Assembly (NCBI GenBank): GCA_005408345.1
Contig: SEMN01000122.1
Span: 657,501-721,500 of the forward strand
DNA: 64,000 nt
DNA from: Macquaria australasica
Taxonomy: Eukaryota; Chordata; Actinopteri; Centrarchiformes; Percichthyidae
Direction: 5' to 3'
The first letter of the stretch is position 1. Each line of letters starts with the position of its first letter. The notes beneath the pieces are model-generated. The model did not search any database. It saw nothing but the letters and a program-made list of their open reading frames with translations, and had not been told where the DNA came from. The position numbers and the translations under genes are program-made. Of the stretch, positions 49,248-61,720 are shown in pieces.

Positions 49248-49910
49248 TAGTCATGGCTCTAAGGAGGGCAATATCAGCCTGTCTGTTGGTCGGTCCACCG
49301 CTTTGGTCTAGACTAAAATATCTCAACACTTTTACATGAATGTCCATGAAAAATGGTAACATATATCCATGTTGCACAGACGATGATTCCTAATGACTTT
49401 GGTGATCCCCTGACTTTTTTAATCTAGCACCACCATGACGTTCACATGGTGTGGTTTTGAGTGAAATCTCAACAACTACTGGATTGCCATATGAAGTGGT
49501 ACACACATTCATGTCTCCCTCAAGATGAGTTGTAGTAACTTTTTGTGATTTCTTTCTCCAGCGCCATCATCAGGTCAAAATTTGAATTTGTCCAATACTT
49601 ATTATTATAATAAAACACTGGGCAAATCTAATGACATCCCCCATGTCTCGACATCAACTACTGGATGGATTACAATGAAATGTGATGCAGACATTCATGT
49701 TTCCCTTGGGATGAACAATTTTGGTGATCCTCTGACTTTTACAAAATTCAAATTCAAAATTACAAGTTGTGTCTCAGCTGTACTTTGACTTTGGTGTCTT
49801 TAGTCTCGAGATCCGCTCATTCAATTGACTCGACATTGCGCTCCCTTGGGTCCTCAGCAATACACCCACCAAGTGTGGAGTTGATTGGATGAGCAGTTGA
49901 GATAATTGAA
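49248..49910 (+). mobile_element. Family B dispersed repeat, copy 4
   Basis: It begins 'catggctctaaggagggcaatatc', then 'ggtcggtccaccgctttggtctagactaaaatatctcaac', 'gactttggtgatcccctgac', 'agcaccaccatgacgttcac', 'agcgccatcatcaggtcaaaatttgaatttgtccaatactt' and 'gtctcagctgtactttg'. This is the same module order as the copy at 9620. The 3' palindromic block is missing. Confidence 0.7.
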
Positions 49911-52900
49911 GGCTGAGAGAGATTACTTCCTTTATAGTTAGATAATAAGTTCATAAGTATCTGTATCTTCACAAGTCATTCCTGATTAACTATGGATCAG
50001 CCACAGAGCAGCACAAACTAGTAACTACTTGTTCCTGCTTAAACCACATTATACATAATGCCAATTTAAATGCATCTACTGGTTGGACAGTGCTCAATTA
50101 AAATAGTTTCTTTACATTGTAAGCATTATTCTGTTATTTCTGCGCATTTGCACCAAGTATTTAGTTTGCTCTTGTTGACAAAATCATCAGATTGGCAGCG
50201 AAGTGATGCTGCACCAGAAACAGACACGTCTATTACTACTCTATTCTCAGAACAAAGTCTAGGGTCCATTTTCCACTAAAATACCAACAACTCTCTTTGC
50301 ACTGCCTGATTTGAATGAAAATACCGCACTGGCAAAGCGAATCTGAAGGTCAGGAACATATCAAACTGTCAGAGCACTGCTTGCGCTGGTCAACGTGCTG
50401 CCATGAAAATATGGCCCCGAGTCTTATTGGTCTTTGTTGCATCTGTGGAAAAAATCTGACCAAATTTGACCAAATCTATTTCAGAATTTTCCTCCTAATG
50501 TTGTCTATTTAACAGCCAGCAAGCTACGAAAACCAAGATTGTGATTGAAAGTGGAAACTCTATACATCTGTAAAGGTTTTAGCATATCTTCTTGGTTGCG
50601 TCATACAGAAAAATGGTTTCTCGTACTGTTGACTCACTGTACCGTAGCTTTAGCATTCCCAGCTGTTGGCACACGTTTTCTTACCTTGTAATCACCAGAG
50701 GCCATACTAAGGCTGCATTTTCACATGATGTTTACTTGTTTTATGGAAATATCTTTTTACAATTTAAGTTATTGTTCTATACATCAAGTCCATTAAAAAT
50801 TTAACTATGGTGAGAAACAGATAACCTAAAGAAACATACTGCTAGAGGTGAAGTTAGTTCTGTGTTTGAGCTGTGTGTTATCTGCGGTGACAGCCTGGTT
50901 AAGAGTTTATGACTATAAAAGAGAAATATTACAAGTGCTAACTCCCTTCTCTCCCTTTGGACTTTTACAGGAGCACTCTTTCTGGAGGTCCACGTTGACT
51001 AATCAAATTCACCATACAGATTTACAGGGCACGCTGCTGTGAGGAATTCTTGTCTGCGATACATTCATCACAAGGCGTATGACGCTGCGTGAATAATCTC
51101 TACAAGCTGTTTGTGGGACGAGGTCCCTCAGAGACAGTCCTGAAGCGTGCATAGCTGCTGCCATTTTGTCAAACTGCACATCATTTACAGCTACACTTCA
51201 CTTCATTAACTGTAATCAACCACTCACACACAAAGCACTTCACTCCCCTCCCACTCTCCTCCTTCACTTACACACCATCACTTCAGACCCGTCCATTAGC
51301 ACTCTCCACTATCAGTTCCATGTCTTGGTGCTCACCAAAACGTGGCTCTCATAAACCTGAGAGATTAGACGGGTGGTTATGACGGGCAGCCATCATCACC
51401 TGTTTGTTTAATCTCCGTCCTCCTCTCAGAACCCCTCTCTGTCCCTCTTTCACCTCCCGTCTTCTCTCCCAGGACTCGATCTTTGACTCCTTTAGGGAGG
51501 TCCGCACTTCTAGTAAAACCCCTCTAGACCCAGCAAAAAGACACCACAAAAACAGAAAGCAGGACAACACACGCACGCACGCACGCACACACACACACAC
51601 AGATAACCAACACATGTGTTGAAGCATGCCAGTCCACCCAGAGGATTCGGGATGTTTTGGCTGAACAAACACAAGCTTGTTTATACTCCGAGGTGGCGGT
51701 CAGCAGTTTCGAGGGATTCAAAGAAACTTTTTTCGCTGTAAAAATGATTTTGGTGGAAGACAAACATGAGTGCTAAACCACAGAAGACTCTAAAAGCCCT
51801 CCAAGGTGAATCTTTTTCTTCTACTTGAAGTGTCCTTGTCAACATTGTCCAAATCACCTAACACCATTTGCAACTCATGGGTAGGAGACCATGAGTTGGA
51901 GACTGATATGGTCATATCAGGTACTCTCCAAATGGTCTCTGCACTGGGGTGCAGAAATATTATCCAAACACTCAAGGAGGAGCCTTGGGCCTCCGTGATC
52001 CAGAGCCCAGCAAGGCCAGACAGAGCAGAGAAAACAACCAGCATCTGCGTTGGGAACGATCCACAGCACAGAAAACGAGGAGTGAATGATCTGGGACATC
52101 TGCAAAGGACATTCCACTGAAGATTGCAACAAATAAATGAGAGGGGAGTGATGCAAGTGATTTGCGGCTGCAGAGGAATCTTGTAGAACAATAGCAAAGT
52201 CAACAACATTAAGATGAGTACATAATGCACATCCGTAGTATACACACTCACCCACTCACAGACATTTGCATAAATATTGTATATATACAATGACACACTG
52301 ATATCAAGCAGCAGTAAATCAGCTGGAATGTGGTTTGAGTGGTCTGAGTCACTGTGGTTGGAGCCAGAGAGACCCTGTGGTTTATCCCTGGTAGAGTTAT
52401 GTTCCTGGTAGTAAACATGGGGACGAGCCACACACCCACACAGTGACCACCCACCTCTGTGTCCTCCGTCAGGACGCTGAACATGTGAACTGCACGACAG
52501 GCTGCATGTCTTTGAGCCACTGATTGATTTTCTTACCTTGGATTGAGCTCACACAGTTGTTGCTTAGACATCCATGTATCTGCGACACACACTTTACACC
52601 ACTGTATATATCACACTGCCAGAAGGTAAGTGCTGAGTGAAATACAACAGGTGACCATGGTGTGACCCAATATGCTTACCATCTCCCTGGAGGCCCTCAG
52701 ACAGAAATCATAAAGCTCTCTCTCTCTCTCCTCTTGTCTGTCTGACAGAAATGGAAACTGTTTGGTCTCAGTGCTGGCAGGGCATGAAGACACAACTCAG
52801 TGGTGATTCATTTCATTTTCCCTGCATCACTATTTTGACCCTGCAAAATATTTCTTTCCACTTTCACTTTTAGTGTCATAAGATGCGTTCTGACAGATCC

Positions 52901-52955
52901 AACAGCCTGTACGGGCCAGTGTGAGAGGAATGAAAACGAAAAATGAAAATGAAGA

Positions 52956-53090
52956 CTTGGGACTTGACTTGAACTTAGTGCTTGGTTGCATCATCAGCTT
53001 TTAGAGACATAAAAGACTTGGAAAAGACATCTTGACTTGCAGCGTGTTTATGAAGGCTTGTGACTTGACTTGAACTTGCCTCAAAAGTCT
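52956..53090 (+). repeat. ACTTG-rich dispersed repeat, second copy
   Basis: 'acttgggacttgacttgaac', 'aaagacttgg' and 'tgtgacttgacttgaacttg' repeat in the manner of 32284-32386. Confidence 0.5.
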
Positions 53091-53713
53091 TAAAAATAGC
53101 TCTTAGCCTGGATTTATCAAACTTCTAAGAATTGCACTTAAAAATTATCTAAAGAGCCAACTTACTGTAGGTAAAATGTGGCTGGTTTTATCAGCTATAA
53201 ACAGTTATGATTTTCAGTTTTGATGTCATACGAACTAGATTTTTCCTAGCATTACCCGACCAGTTTGTAAGTGATCACATGTATTTTCTGAACACGAATA
53301 ACAAATCAGACCCAAGGATTTACTACATCTGCCTCATTGTTCATTCTCTGACAAAATCCTTACATACATCATAATAACCTACAGTTATTCAACAAAGGCC
53401 TGTATGGTTTTGATTTGTATGTATAACTTTAACATCTCCAGTAGCAATTAATATAAATATCCATATGGTCTAAACAACAAGTATAGACCATATAGATTGT
53501 CATGAAAATATCAAATTGGCCATAATGGAGACAAAAAGAAAACTAAACTGGAGTATGGTGGAAAGTCTGCTGCTGGTGGCTAAAATTAAATATTTTTCTT
53601 TTATCTTTCACTTATGTTCAAAATTTCGCTTTTAGCAGTTTTATAAATATGGGCCGTGGTTGATATTCCAAGCCTGAATACGGGATGTAAGCTGTGAGGA
53701 ACCACAGAAAATT

Positions 53714-53728
53714 CCCCCCCCCCCCCCC
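53714..53728 (+). repeat. Poly(C) run of 15
   Basis: Fifteen consecutive C residues followed by ACACACAGG. Run length may be subject to sequencing error. Confidence 0.85.
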
Positions 53729-55827
53729 ACACACAGGCATCAAGGCAAAGAAATGTATCCCAGACAACAAAATGATTTGTGTGGCAGCTACAGATGTACC
53801 CAAACCTCACATCAAGCATGACTCACAAAACACTTTGACAGGAGGAGATATGAGGAGGAAGCTGTTGGCCGTCAAGGAAGAGAGACAAGGAAGAGGATGT
53901 TGCCAGCGACCCCTGCCAGTCACCTGGCACAGCCATCAAACCTTCTCACTCTGCCAGGAAACCTGTGATAGCCTTTATTGGTCATCTCAACGCCATGTCC
54001 TCCTTCACTATAAATAACCCTCTCTATGAGTCTATTGTTCCTGGAAGGACCTTCTCATGTCCCCCCAACCCACAGACATGAATGGAAGGCCACACTTTCC
54101 CCTCATTGACTGGCCGTGTGTTGGTGCACTGGGAGCGACAGCATGTCTGCACTGCAGGTGGTAGCCTGGAAGTGTGTCTAAGTGGAGTTCACAATGTGGA
54201 GGATTTAGGAGGTGGTGTGAGACAGGACGGGAGACACAGTCTGCTTGGCAGGATGCTTCCACCGGGGGTCAGGTGGATGATATTACAGTGTGCAGTTTAC
54301 AGCACAACAACATAGCACTGTTACCGGAAACTCTTCAGCCTTTTACAACACACATCTTCCAACTCCATCTCTCTCTCGCTTTACGATTGCTAAATGCTAT
54401 ACAGCCAGCTGCTTGCTGTTTTTCAATGGAGAGTGCTGAGTTTGCAGACTGTGTTTCCCCATTAGTCTTAATGGCAGGCTGGGAAAAACAGGTCTGCCAT
54501 TAAGTTTTGTTCAGGGTTCCTTAGAAAGAGTGCACCGGAACATAGTAATGGCTTTATGCTAGATCTTATTGAACACTGAGTTTCCCCTTGTACTAATTAG
54601 CTTCCTTTAGCCATTCAGTGCCAGAGGCCCCTAAGCAGTGCTCATTGTTTGATGTAATTATATTGACATCCACTAGATGGGGTGTTGTGACCCCTTGGCC
54701 ATTGGTACACTGTGCCCAGTGCTCAATGAATGGTATGAAAAAGTGTTGTAGTGGTTTACCAAAGACTTACCATGTCATCCAGGCTCAACTTAAACATAAA
54801 ACAATAGCAGTGATATTAATGAATAATAGTGATAACAAGTCAGTGTGATATCTGCTCTTTTAATTCTCACAAAGCAGACACGGACTATATCTGACTGTTG
54901 TAAAGAGCGTTTTCTCTGAAGCTGGGAGTGTTTTGTGGTTGATCAGACATTATGAGGAATCTAAATTACTGCCACATTTATTATAATTCTCCTACCCCAC
55001 CCACTCCTCCCTCTGTCTCTCTCCGTCTCAGTGTGAAGTTCAGAGAACTGCGATTGAACCCTGCCTCATAAGCCAGCTCTGGTTTGTTCATATCCACTGG
55101 TGTTGCTGTTGTTTGTGTTTTGTATGTGGATGGAGCCCCGGTCCAAGCAGACTCAAGGGTCTTAGAGGCTCTTAAACACTCTTAAGAGCTCCAGTCTGTC
55201 TCCTCTTGACTCCTCACGGTATGTGGATGGAGGCCGGGACGAGGCTGGCTTCGGACTGCGGTGTTTGTGGGAACCAGAATCCTGCCAACAACTATAAGAT
55301 GTTCCACTGTCAAAAAAGCATGTTTGTGTTTATGCAATCTCAGCATGAGCATGTGTGTGTGTATGTGTGAGTGCAGCTATAGCATGTCTGATGTGTGTGT
55401 GTATGTATATGTGAGGCACAGTGTGGTAATTTCAGGCCTGCATGTATATTCTGTGTTCTTGTGTGATATTGAGTTTATGACTCTGGGTTCATTGTGCTTA
55501 TAGCAGGCACTTCCCCTTGTCTCTATAAATCAGGGTTTTTACACAGACGGTCTTGGAGTCATGAGCCTATTAGACACCGCAATCAAACTGAGGATCCTAA
55601 CTCATCTCTAACACAGTGCTCTGTGATGACTTTAATCTGGGTCCATCCCTCAAAAACCCTGCTCCCCTCCCAGCTGGGGCCTCCATTTAGGACCATAAAA
55701 CATGGTGTACCCAAAATCTATAATGATGTCATGAGAATAGTTGCATCAAATGAGGCAAGTATCACAAGTGTTTCTCACCACTTTGACTTACTACACCAAA
55801 GCTCTGCTCAAACATTAACTGATTTTT

Positions 55828-56374
55828 TTGGACACTTTGGGGCAATGGAAACAGGCTGTAAACACATTTGTTAGCAAACAGTTGCTTATTTACACATCCA
55901 GCAGATACGGACCAACATTAGCATCCATTTTGAGTCGTGTTTCTGGCCACCTGATCAATTTAAGTCCAGTATTCACTCTCCTTTCAGCTCTGTTCTGATC
56001 TACGCCAACTCCTGACAAAAATAACCGACTCTTTAGCTGCTAAATGCTCCACACCAGCTAGTCGCTAACTTTATCTGTTTGCTGTTTGGTGCTGGACAGG
56101 TTGTGTACAGTGCGTTTTTAGAGCTTTTTCTGTAAAACAGTGCCATGCTGCATCTGGAAACAATAGTGATGTGAGCAGTGAGGGGGAACCAAATCACTAA
56201 AGCGGCGGGCCAACAATGAGTTAAAAGACGCTAAAAAGCTCCGTAGAGGTGAAGGACAAAGCCGAGTTGGTGATAATTCTCTGTGAGTTTGTCATTATGA
56301 GTGACACCTTTCACATACAAGTATTCAGCTGATCCATTGTTAATATAAAAATATCTATTGTAGCAGCTTTAACT
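55828..56374 (+). mobile_element. Family C dispersed repeat, copy 3 (longest)
   Basis: It has all the blocks of the 44022 copy and keeps a central part missing there ('cactaaagcggcgggccaacaatgagttaaaagacgctaaa'). It ends 'attgttaatataaaaatatctattgtagcagcttta'. Confidence 0.75.
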
Positions 56375-58253
56375 TAAACCATGAAGTGCAGGAGGGCTTT
56401 GTGGACCTTCTCTGAGATGTGAGTGTATTTAAGAGTTGATGCACTTTGCTCTGGAGTGTCAAAACACACCTGCCAGTGGAAATTCCATCTCTGTTTGGAA
56501 ACATGGTGTGATACTGGCCTGGTCTATTTATGTGTGCTTGTGAAATCAGCTGATCAAAGTCAAGGCTAGATGGAGAAAATGTGTGAGTGTTTTGCAGCCT
56601 GTTATTAATACTCCTACATGTCGTAGTTCAGAGTGAAGGGAAAACATGGAGGTGTACAGTGTGGGTCAGACCGTGTGTTCAGAATTATGCTGTGTAGGTG
56701 TGATGTGTCGAACTGAAAGCAGTCAAACAAAAAGAAAGTGTTGTCCTTAGTCATAAACATGTTCAGTCTGTAAGAGTCACTCCAAAAATATAGTGACTTT
56801 TACTGATCAGTGAGTCAGTGGTGGATTCATATCCTGTCTGATGCCAGCTCACAAATGAATGGTGAAGCACTATTAGCCTGAAGAGATAATCAGGATTACA
56901 CTTTTTATATTCAAACCATATTTAATTCATAACATTCTCTCATGGATAAATACAACACATGTGAGTTTCATTTCCTAGAACACAGGAAACAGGAAGTTCG
57001 AGATGGGAAGAGAGTGTAATGGCCTTCACCCACTTTGAGTGTTTGGATGAAAAAAGTGTGTTTCTCATTTACTAGGTAAATAGGAAATGCGTATCCCACT
57101 CCCCCGCTCAGGATGAGATTATCACTCGTTTTGTGCAATCCATCATTCCATCTCCTCCCACACATCATCATGATCCTTAACACCATAACACTGGCATCTA
57201 CCCACCCCTGGACTGTAGAAAAATGTCTGCATGTAAATGAAACTCTTATAATCTGCTTAAATCCCACTCATATCTCATTTAGCTCAATTGAAATCCTCCA
57301 CTCCTCTCATTGCCATTGCCAATTCCTTCCGCTCTTCCATTACTGTTCAGCTAGTGTGAAATGAACCAACACTCCCAAACCTAACAGGTTTGAAGCTTTG
57401 TTAGTTCAGGGGAGTGACCACACCCTTCACCTTTCTCTCTCTCTCTTTCTCTCTTCCTGTGGAAATGGGATGATTTGGTACGAGGGGAGATAAGCGGAGT
57501 GGACGGGGTGAGTGAAGGCTTTTTGTGTAAGGTCTGACGCACAGAGAGCTCCTTTCCTGACAGCGCCCCTGCGCTCACCGAGAGGCGGGGTCACGGGTCA
57601 GACTGAGCTATTCGTTTCATTTATCCTCCTGTCTGTCTGTGTTGTCTTTCTCTCTAACTCTGATAACGTTTACCTACAATATCTCTAATGACATTTCTTA
57701 ATGATTGTAGGCCAGCAGATAGGCCGCTCTCTCACTCTCACCATCACTCCCACTGATGCCCTCTTGATCTCTGATGGACGTCCCGTTATAACCACAACAC
57801 CTTTATCTGCCCACTTGGCTCTCTGAACTTCTCTCTCCCTCCTCCATATCCTCTCTTCATTACTCATCTCACCTCTCTTGCCTCCCTTCTCTACATCATC
57901 TCTATAATTTCCAGGAAGTGCAGATGAAATACCAGAGGCAATTTTCCCCTCTGAACGAAGAGTCATTTCTTCATAAATAATAATAAGTGGAGTGGAATTT
58001 CCAATCTCGCTCAGTGGTCATGGGCATAAAACAGGAGGAGGGGGTGAACTTTGACATCTTGCAGACTGAACCTTTGCCAGCTAATTAAAAGAGATAACAA
58101 GGGAGCGTGCTGACAATATAATAGGATTTCATAAATTCATGAGATTTTGAGAGGTTAGATGGCCTCACACCAGAGTGAGTATTTCAGGCCTTTATTGTTA
58201 GCTGACAGGGCATCAGTCTTCAATGATGTTCCACTCTTGTGCAGCAGCACCAT
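56375..58253. other. Non-coding stretch, no exon recognised
   Basis: No gene was identified. A short GC-rich patch (57555-57605) is too small to call a CpG island. From 58080 to 58200 the sequence has no repeat wording. Confidence 0.4.
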
Positions 58254-58591
58254 AAAGGAATAACTGGACATTTTGGGAAATACGCTTATTCGCTTTCCTG
58301 CCAAGAGCTATGAGAAGATTGATACCACTCTCATGCTTGTGTGGCAATGAAGCTGCCCTTTAGAAGCCGGTTACCTTAGCAGCCAGCCTGGCTCCGTGCG
58401 AAGGTAACAAAATCTGCCTACTAACACCTCTAAAGTTTGCTAATTAATACATTCTATCTCTTTTGTTTACTCTGTACAGAAACCGGTGTAAAATTTATAC
58501 ATTGTGGTTTTAGGAGGGGTTACCTTCAGACACAGCCAGGCTAGCTGTTTCCCCTTGTTTCCAGTCTTTGTGCTTAGCTAAGCAAACCAGC
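58254..58591. mobile_element. Family A fold-back element, copy 5
   Basis: It starts with an intact tip 'aaaggaataactggacattttgggaaatacgcttattcgc' and has both arms around a middle with 'ggtaacaaaatctgcctac'. It ends 'ccccttgtttccagtctttgtgcttagctaagcaaacc'. The right tip is cut where copy 6 begins. Confidence 0.8.
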
Positions 58592-58592
58592 G

Positions 58593-58960
58593 TGGGAAAT
58601 GCACTTATTTGATAATTATTCCAAGAGTTAGATAAAAAGATTTATACCACTCTCATGTCTGTACAGTAAATATAAAGCTATACAGAGCTTAGCATAAAGA
58701 CTAGAAACGGGGAAACAGTTAGCCTGGTTCCTTCTAAGTAACCCCTCCAACAACATGTCATATTTACACTTGGTTATTGTATAGAGTAAATAAACAAGAT
58801 ATAACTGATTAATTAGTGAGTTTTAGCTGAACTGGTAGGCAGATTTTGTTATCTTTAGACAGAGGCAGTGTAGCTATATCCCCCTGCTTTGAGTCTTAAT
58901 GTTAAGCTAAGCTATCCAGCTGCTTGCAGTAGCGTCATATTTCCCAAAAAATCCAAATAG
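58593..58960. mobile_element. Family A fold-back element, copy 6 (tandem to copy 5)
   Basis: It resumes in the left tip ('tgggaaatgcacttatttg') and runs through 'gcttagcataaagactagaaacggggaaac', the middle, 'gttaagctaagctatccagctgcttgc' and 'catatttcccaaaaaatcc'. It stands head-to-tail with copy 5. Confidence 0.8.
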
Positions 58961-61458
58961 TCATTCAATAAGATGAGAGTTATGGACAATTCTGGCAAAG
59001 AAGAATATGATAAAACCTCACCACACACTTTGATCAGCTGGCCTGCGTGGTGTATAATGTGAGTATGCCCATGCTTACGTATGTGTGTGACGTTTTAGCT
59101 TATGTATGTATCAGTGACCTCATTCGCGAGGGGATATGTCCAGTTACCCAGGCCTCATTTTCCCAAAGTGGTGGGCCCATGGGTAACTCTGCCAACTAAA
59201 ATATACGGTACACACACAGACCTCACAGCGATACAAGCAGCACACATACACACACAGTTGTATTACACATACAGCTCTAAATATAGGCTCTGGATGGGTA
59301 CACACGAGCACATACTCTACAGGCATACAGACCTGGACTGATGGATCACATCACCTGTTTATCAGTGAGCGTGTGTCAGTTTTGAGCTTGATTTGTAGTT
59401 CTTTTGGTTGAATTACGCAGAGCATGCCAACCTCATTCTTCCTCCACCGCTGATGCCTGCTTGTCTGTATCAAATCTCCCTCTCCTTTTCCTCGTCTTTG
59501 CTTCCCTTTTCCACCCCCCCCCCCTTTCCTTTATTCACACAGGAATGTGTGATATGTGGATCAGCAGACAGGGTGTGTAATATTCCTGCTGAGCTTCAGA
59601 GAGAAGGCCGGACGAGGGAGAGGTGGTGAAAAACAACCCCGCTGCCACCTCCACTCACGCATCCTTCATCACCTCTCTCTCCCCGACCCAACGACAATCA
59701 CACACCTAACCTACTTTTATGGCCTTTATATCTGGCAGGGAACATGGAACAGGATCTCTGATCACATTGGTACTCAGAAAATGTTGCATCTGGATATTTT
59801 ACCATGAATAAACCTCCAGAGGCCATGATAACATGGAATGTGTTGTACTGCACGTATTTCATCCCCGAAATCAATTTAAAATTGAGAAATGATGTGTTTT
59901 GGATTCACATGAAGATAACTAAAGACAGGGATTGAGGAAAAGAGATTTAGAGTGAGATAGGGAGGAGGAGAATGCTAAGGAGGAGCGTGTGAGTATTGCA
60001 TAAGGGTCTGTCGTTTCGGTTACTGATTGCAAGAAAACAACACAATCGTAGTTGTTGAAGCTTTTAGCATCAAACGCATGGACTGAAGGCAGGAGGAGAG
60101 CGGCGCTGCACAGCAAGTGGAAGTAGACTTACCATGCAGGCCTTGCAGTCCCAGACTGAGAGAGAGAAAAAGTAAAGGAGGGGGATGACAGAAGAAGAAA
60201 GAGAAATAACTGCAGAGTTTGGCAGCAGCACAGATAAAGAAGTGAGAGGGCAAAGAGGTGCAAAGGAATAAATGAGACAAAGAACTGTGGAGCGGAGTGT
60301 GCAGCTGAACAGCACAGCATGTGTTTTTGATAAATTATCACTCACCTCTAACACACACCTCACATATTTTAGCCGTACATGGACAGAGTGAGATGGTGTG
60401 TGCTGGTGTTTGATATGTGTGTTTGTGCACATGAAGTCCCAGCAGGAGTTACAGACCGGTGTTAGATTTTCTTCTTTTGTGAAATGCAGACAAAGTTTGT
60501 TTTTAGAGGTACATTCTTCTCCACTTTCCTGTTTTTACTTCAGGTCTTCTGCTAAAAAATACACAAAGCGACTACAACGCCAGAATCGCATGTGCATTTA
60601 TTTCCACAACCAATTCTGGAGACTCCTCTAAACATACACAAGTTAAAGGAGGACAGAAGATGCTTATGTAGTCCCTTTAACCCTTTAGCTGTGACCTTTG
60701 ACCCAAATGAGGTGAAAGGTCACACAGATAAAGGGGTAAACGGAAAGCAGGGTAACTTTGTGTAACGAATGGCTGAGCAAACAAAACAAGCCTTGGCAGT
60801 GAGCTAACCACAACTCATCCCAAACAGTTATCTTATCTCCAACCATAAACCACAGACGATTTAGACACGATAACTCATGCACATGAATCATGGCCCTGAG
60901 GTTTACTCTCGACCTGAATCACATGTCACCATCTCCGCTGATCCGGAAAACAGCCAACCACAACACTGTTAACAGGACATTTGGCTCATAAGAGCAAGAG
61001 AGACACCTCCAAAACCTCAGCCATCATCAGACTCTCCTGACTTCAGTAAAGGCAGGAAACATGCAGGTGGAGGACAGAGGGAGCTTAAACCGACTTAGCA
61101 GATGGCATTAACAGTCTGCTATTAAAAAATGTAGTCATAAAATGATAGCTGTGTGCTGCTTAGACATCTTAGATGACTATAGCACACCATGGTACAGCAG
61201 TTTAGCAAAACTGGGCTTTGAATGATTCCACAGAGCTTTCCTGGTAGTGTGATACTGTTCACCAGTGACCGGGGCAGGAGAAGGGCAGAGATCTTTCACC
61301 AAAACATTTAAGGCATGAAATACACAGGAGGTTTATTGGATGTAGTGTTACAGCAGCTCGAGGGTGATTCAGGCCTCTGTGTTTGTTCTGTTTCTGCATT
61401 TATGGAAGAATTGGGTTGAGCAGGGGATCATATGATGAGTTGTATTTGTACTATTGTT
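58961..61458. other. Non-coding stretch, no exon recognised
   Basis: No gene was seen. A run of C lies at 59513-59524. Overlapping - strand frames at 60020-60432 are leucine/serine-rich readings of purine-rich DNA. The palindromic DR1 motif lies at 60690-60724. Confidence 0.4.
60690..60724. promoter_or_regulatory. Candidate nuclear-receptor element: two DR1 sites in inverted arrangement
   Basis: TGACCT-t-TGACCC (60692-60704, on the - strand GGGTCA-a-AGGTCA, a perfect DR1) is followed after five bases by AGGTGA-a-AGGTCA (60710-60722) on the + strand. The outer ten bases TGTGACCTTT and AAAGGTCACA are exact reverse complements, so the whole 35 bases form a palindrome. Confidence 0.45.
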
Positions 61459-61657
61459 CAGTGGTGGAAGAAGTTTCTTCACTTAAGTAAAAGTAGTAAT
61501 ATGACAATTAAAAAATACCCCATTACGAGTAAAAGTCCCACATTCAAAACTTAGTAGAGAAGTATTAACAGCAAAATGTACTAAAAGTAACAGAACTCAT
61601 CATGCAGAACAGCCCCTTTTATAGTGTTATATACATATTATATATATATATATATAC

Positions 61658-61720
<63 letters not shown>

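Larger units (their letters stand above)
49911..55827. other. Gene-poor stretch, no exon recognised
   Basis: About 5.9 kb without a recognisable gene. It contains an ACGC/AC run at 51571-51601, an ACTTG-rich repeat (52956-53090) and a run of 15 C at 53714-53728. The long open frame on the - strand at 51790-52431 was examined and not accepted. Confidence 0.4.

Noticed and set aside
51166..51354. LVLTKTWLS in a short + strand frame, resembling the TETWL motif of LINE endonucleases
   Set aside because: The nine-residue resemblance stands alone. No other endonuclease motif precedes or follows in any frame.
51790..52431. 213-codon open frame on the - strand (and an overlapping 104-codon + strand frame at 51806-52120)
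   Set aside because: It is the longest frame outside known features, but the translation has no recognisable domain, no signal-plus-domain order and no splice context. A hydrophobic Leu/Ile/Tyr mix can arise by chance in AT-balanced DNA.
57541..57605. GC-rich patch that might be a CpG island or first exon
   Set aside because: Too short, and no open frame, donor site or promoter pair follows.
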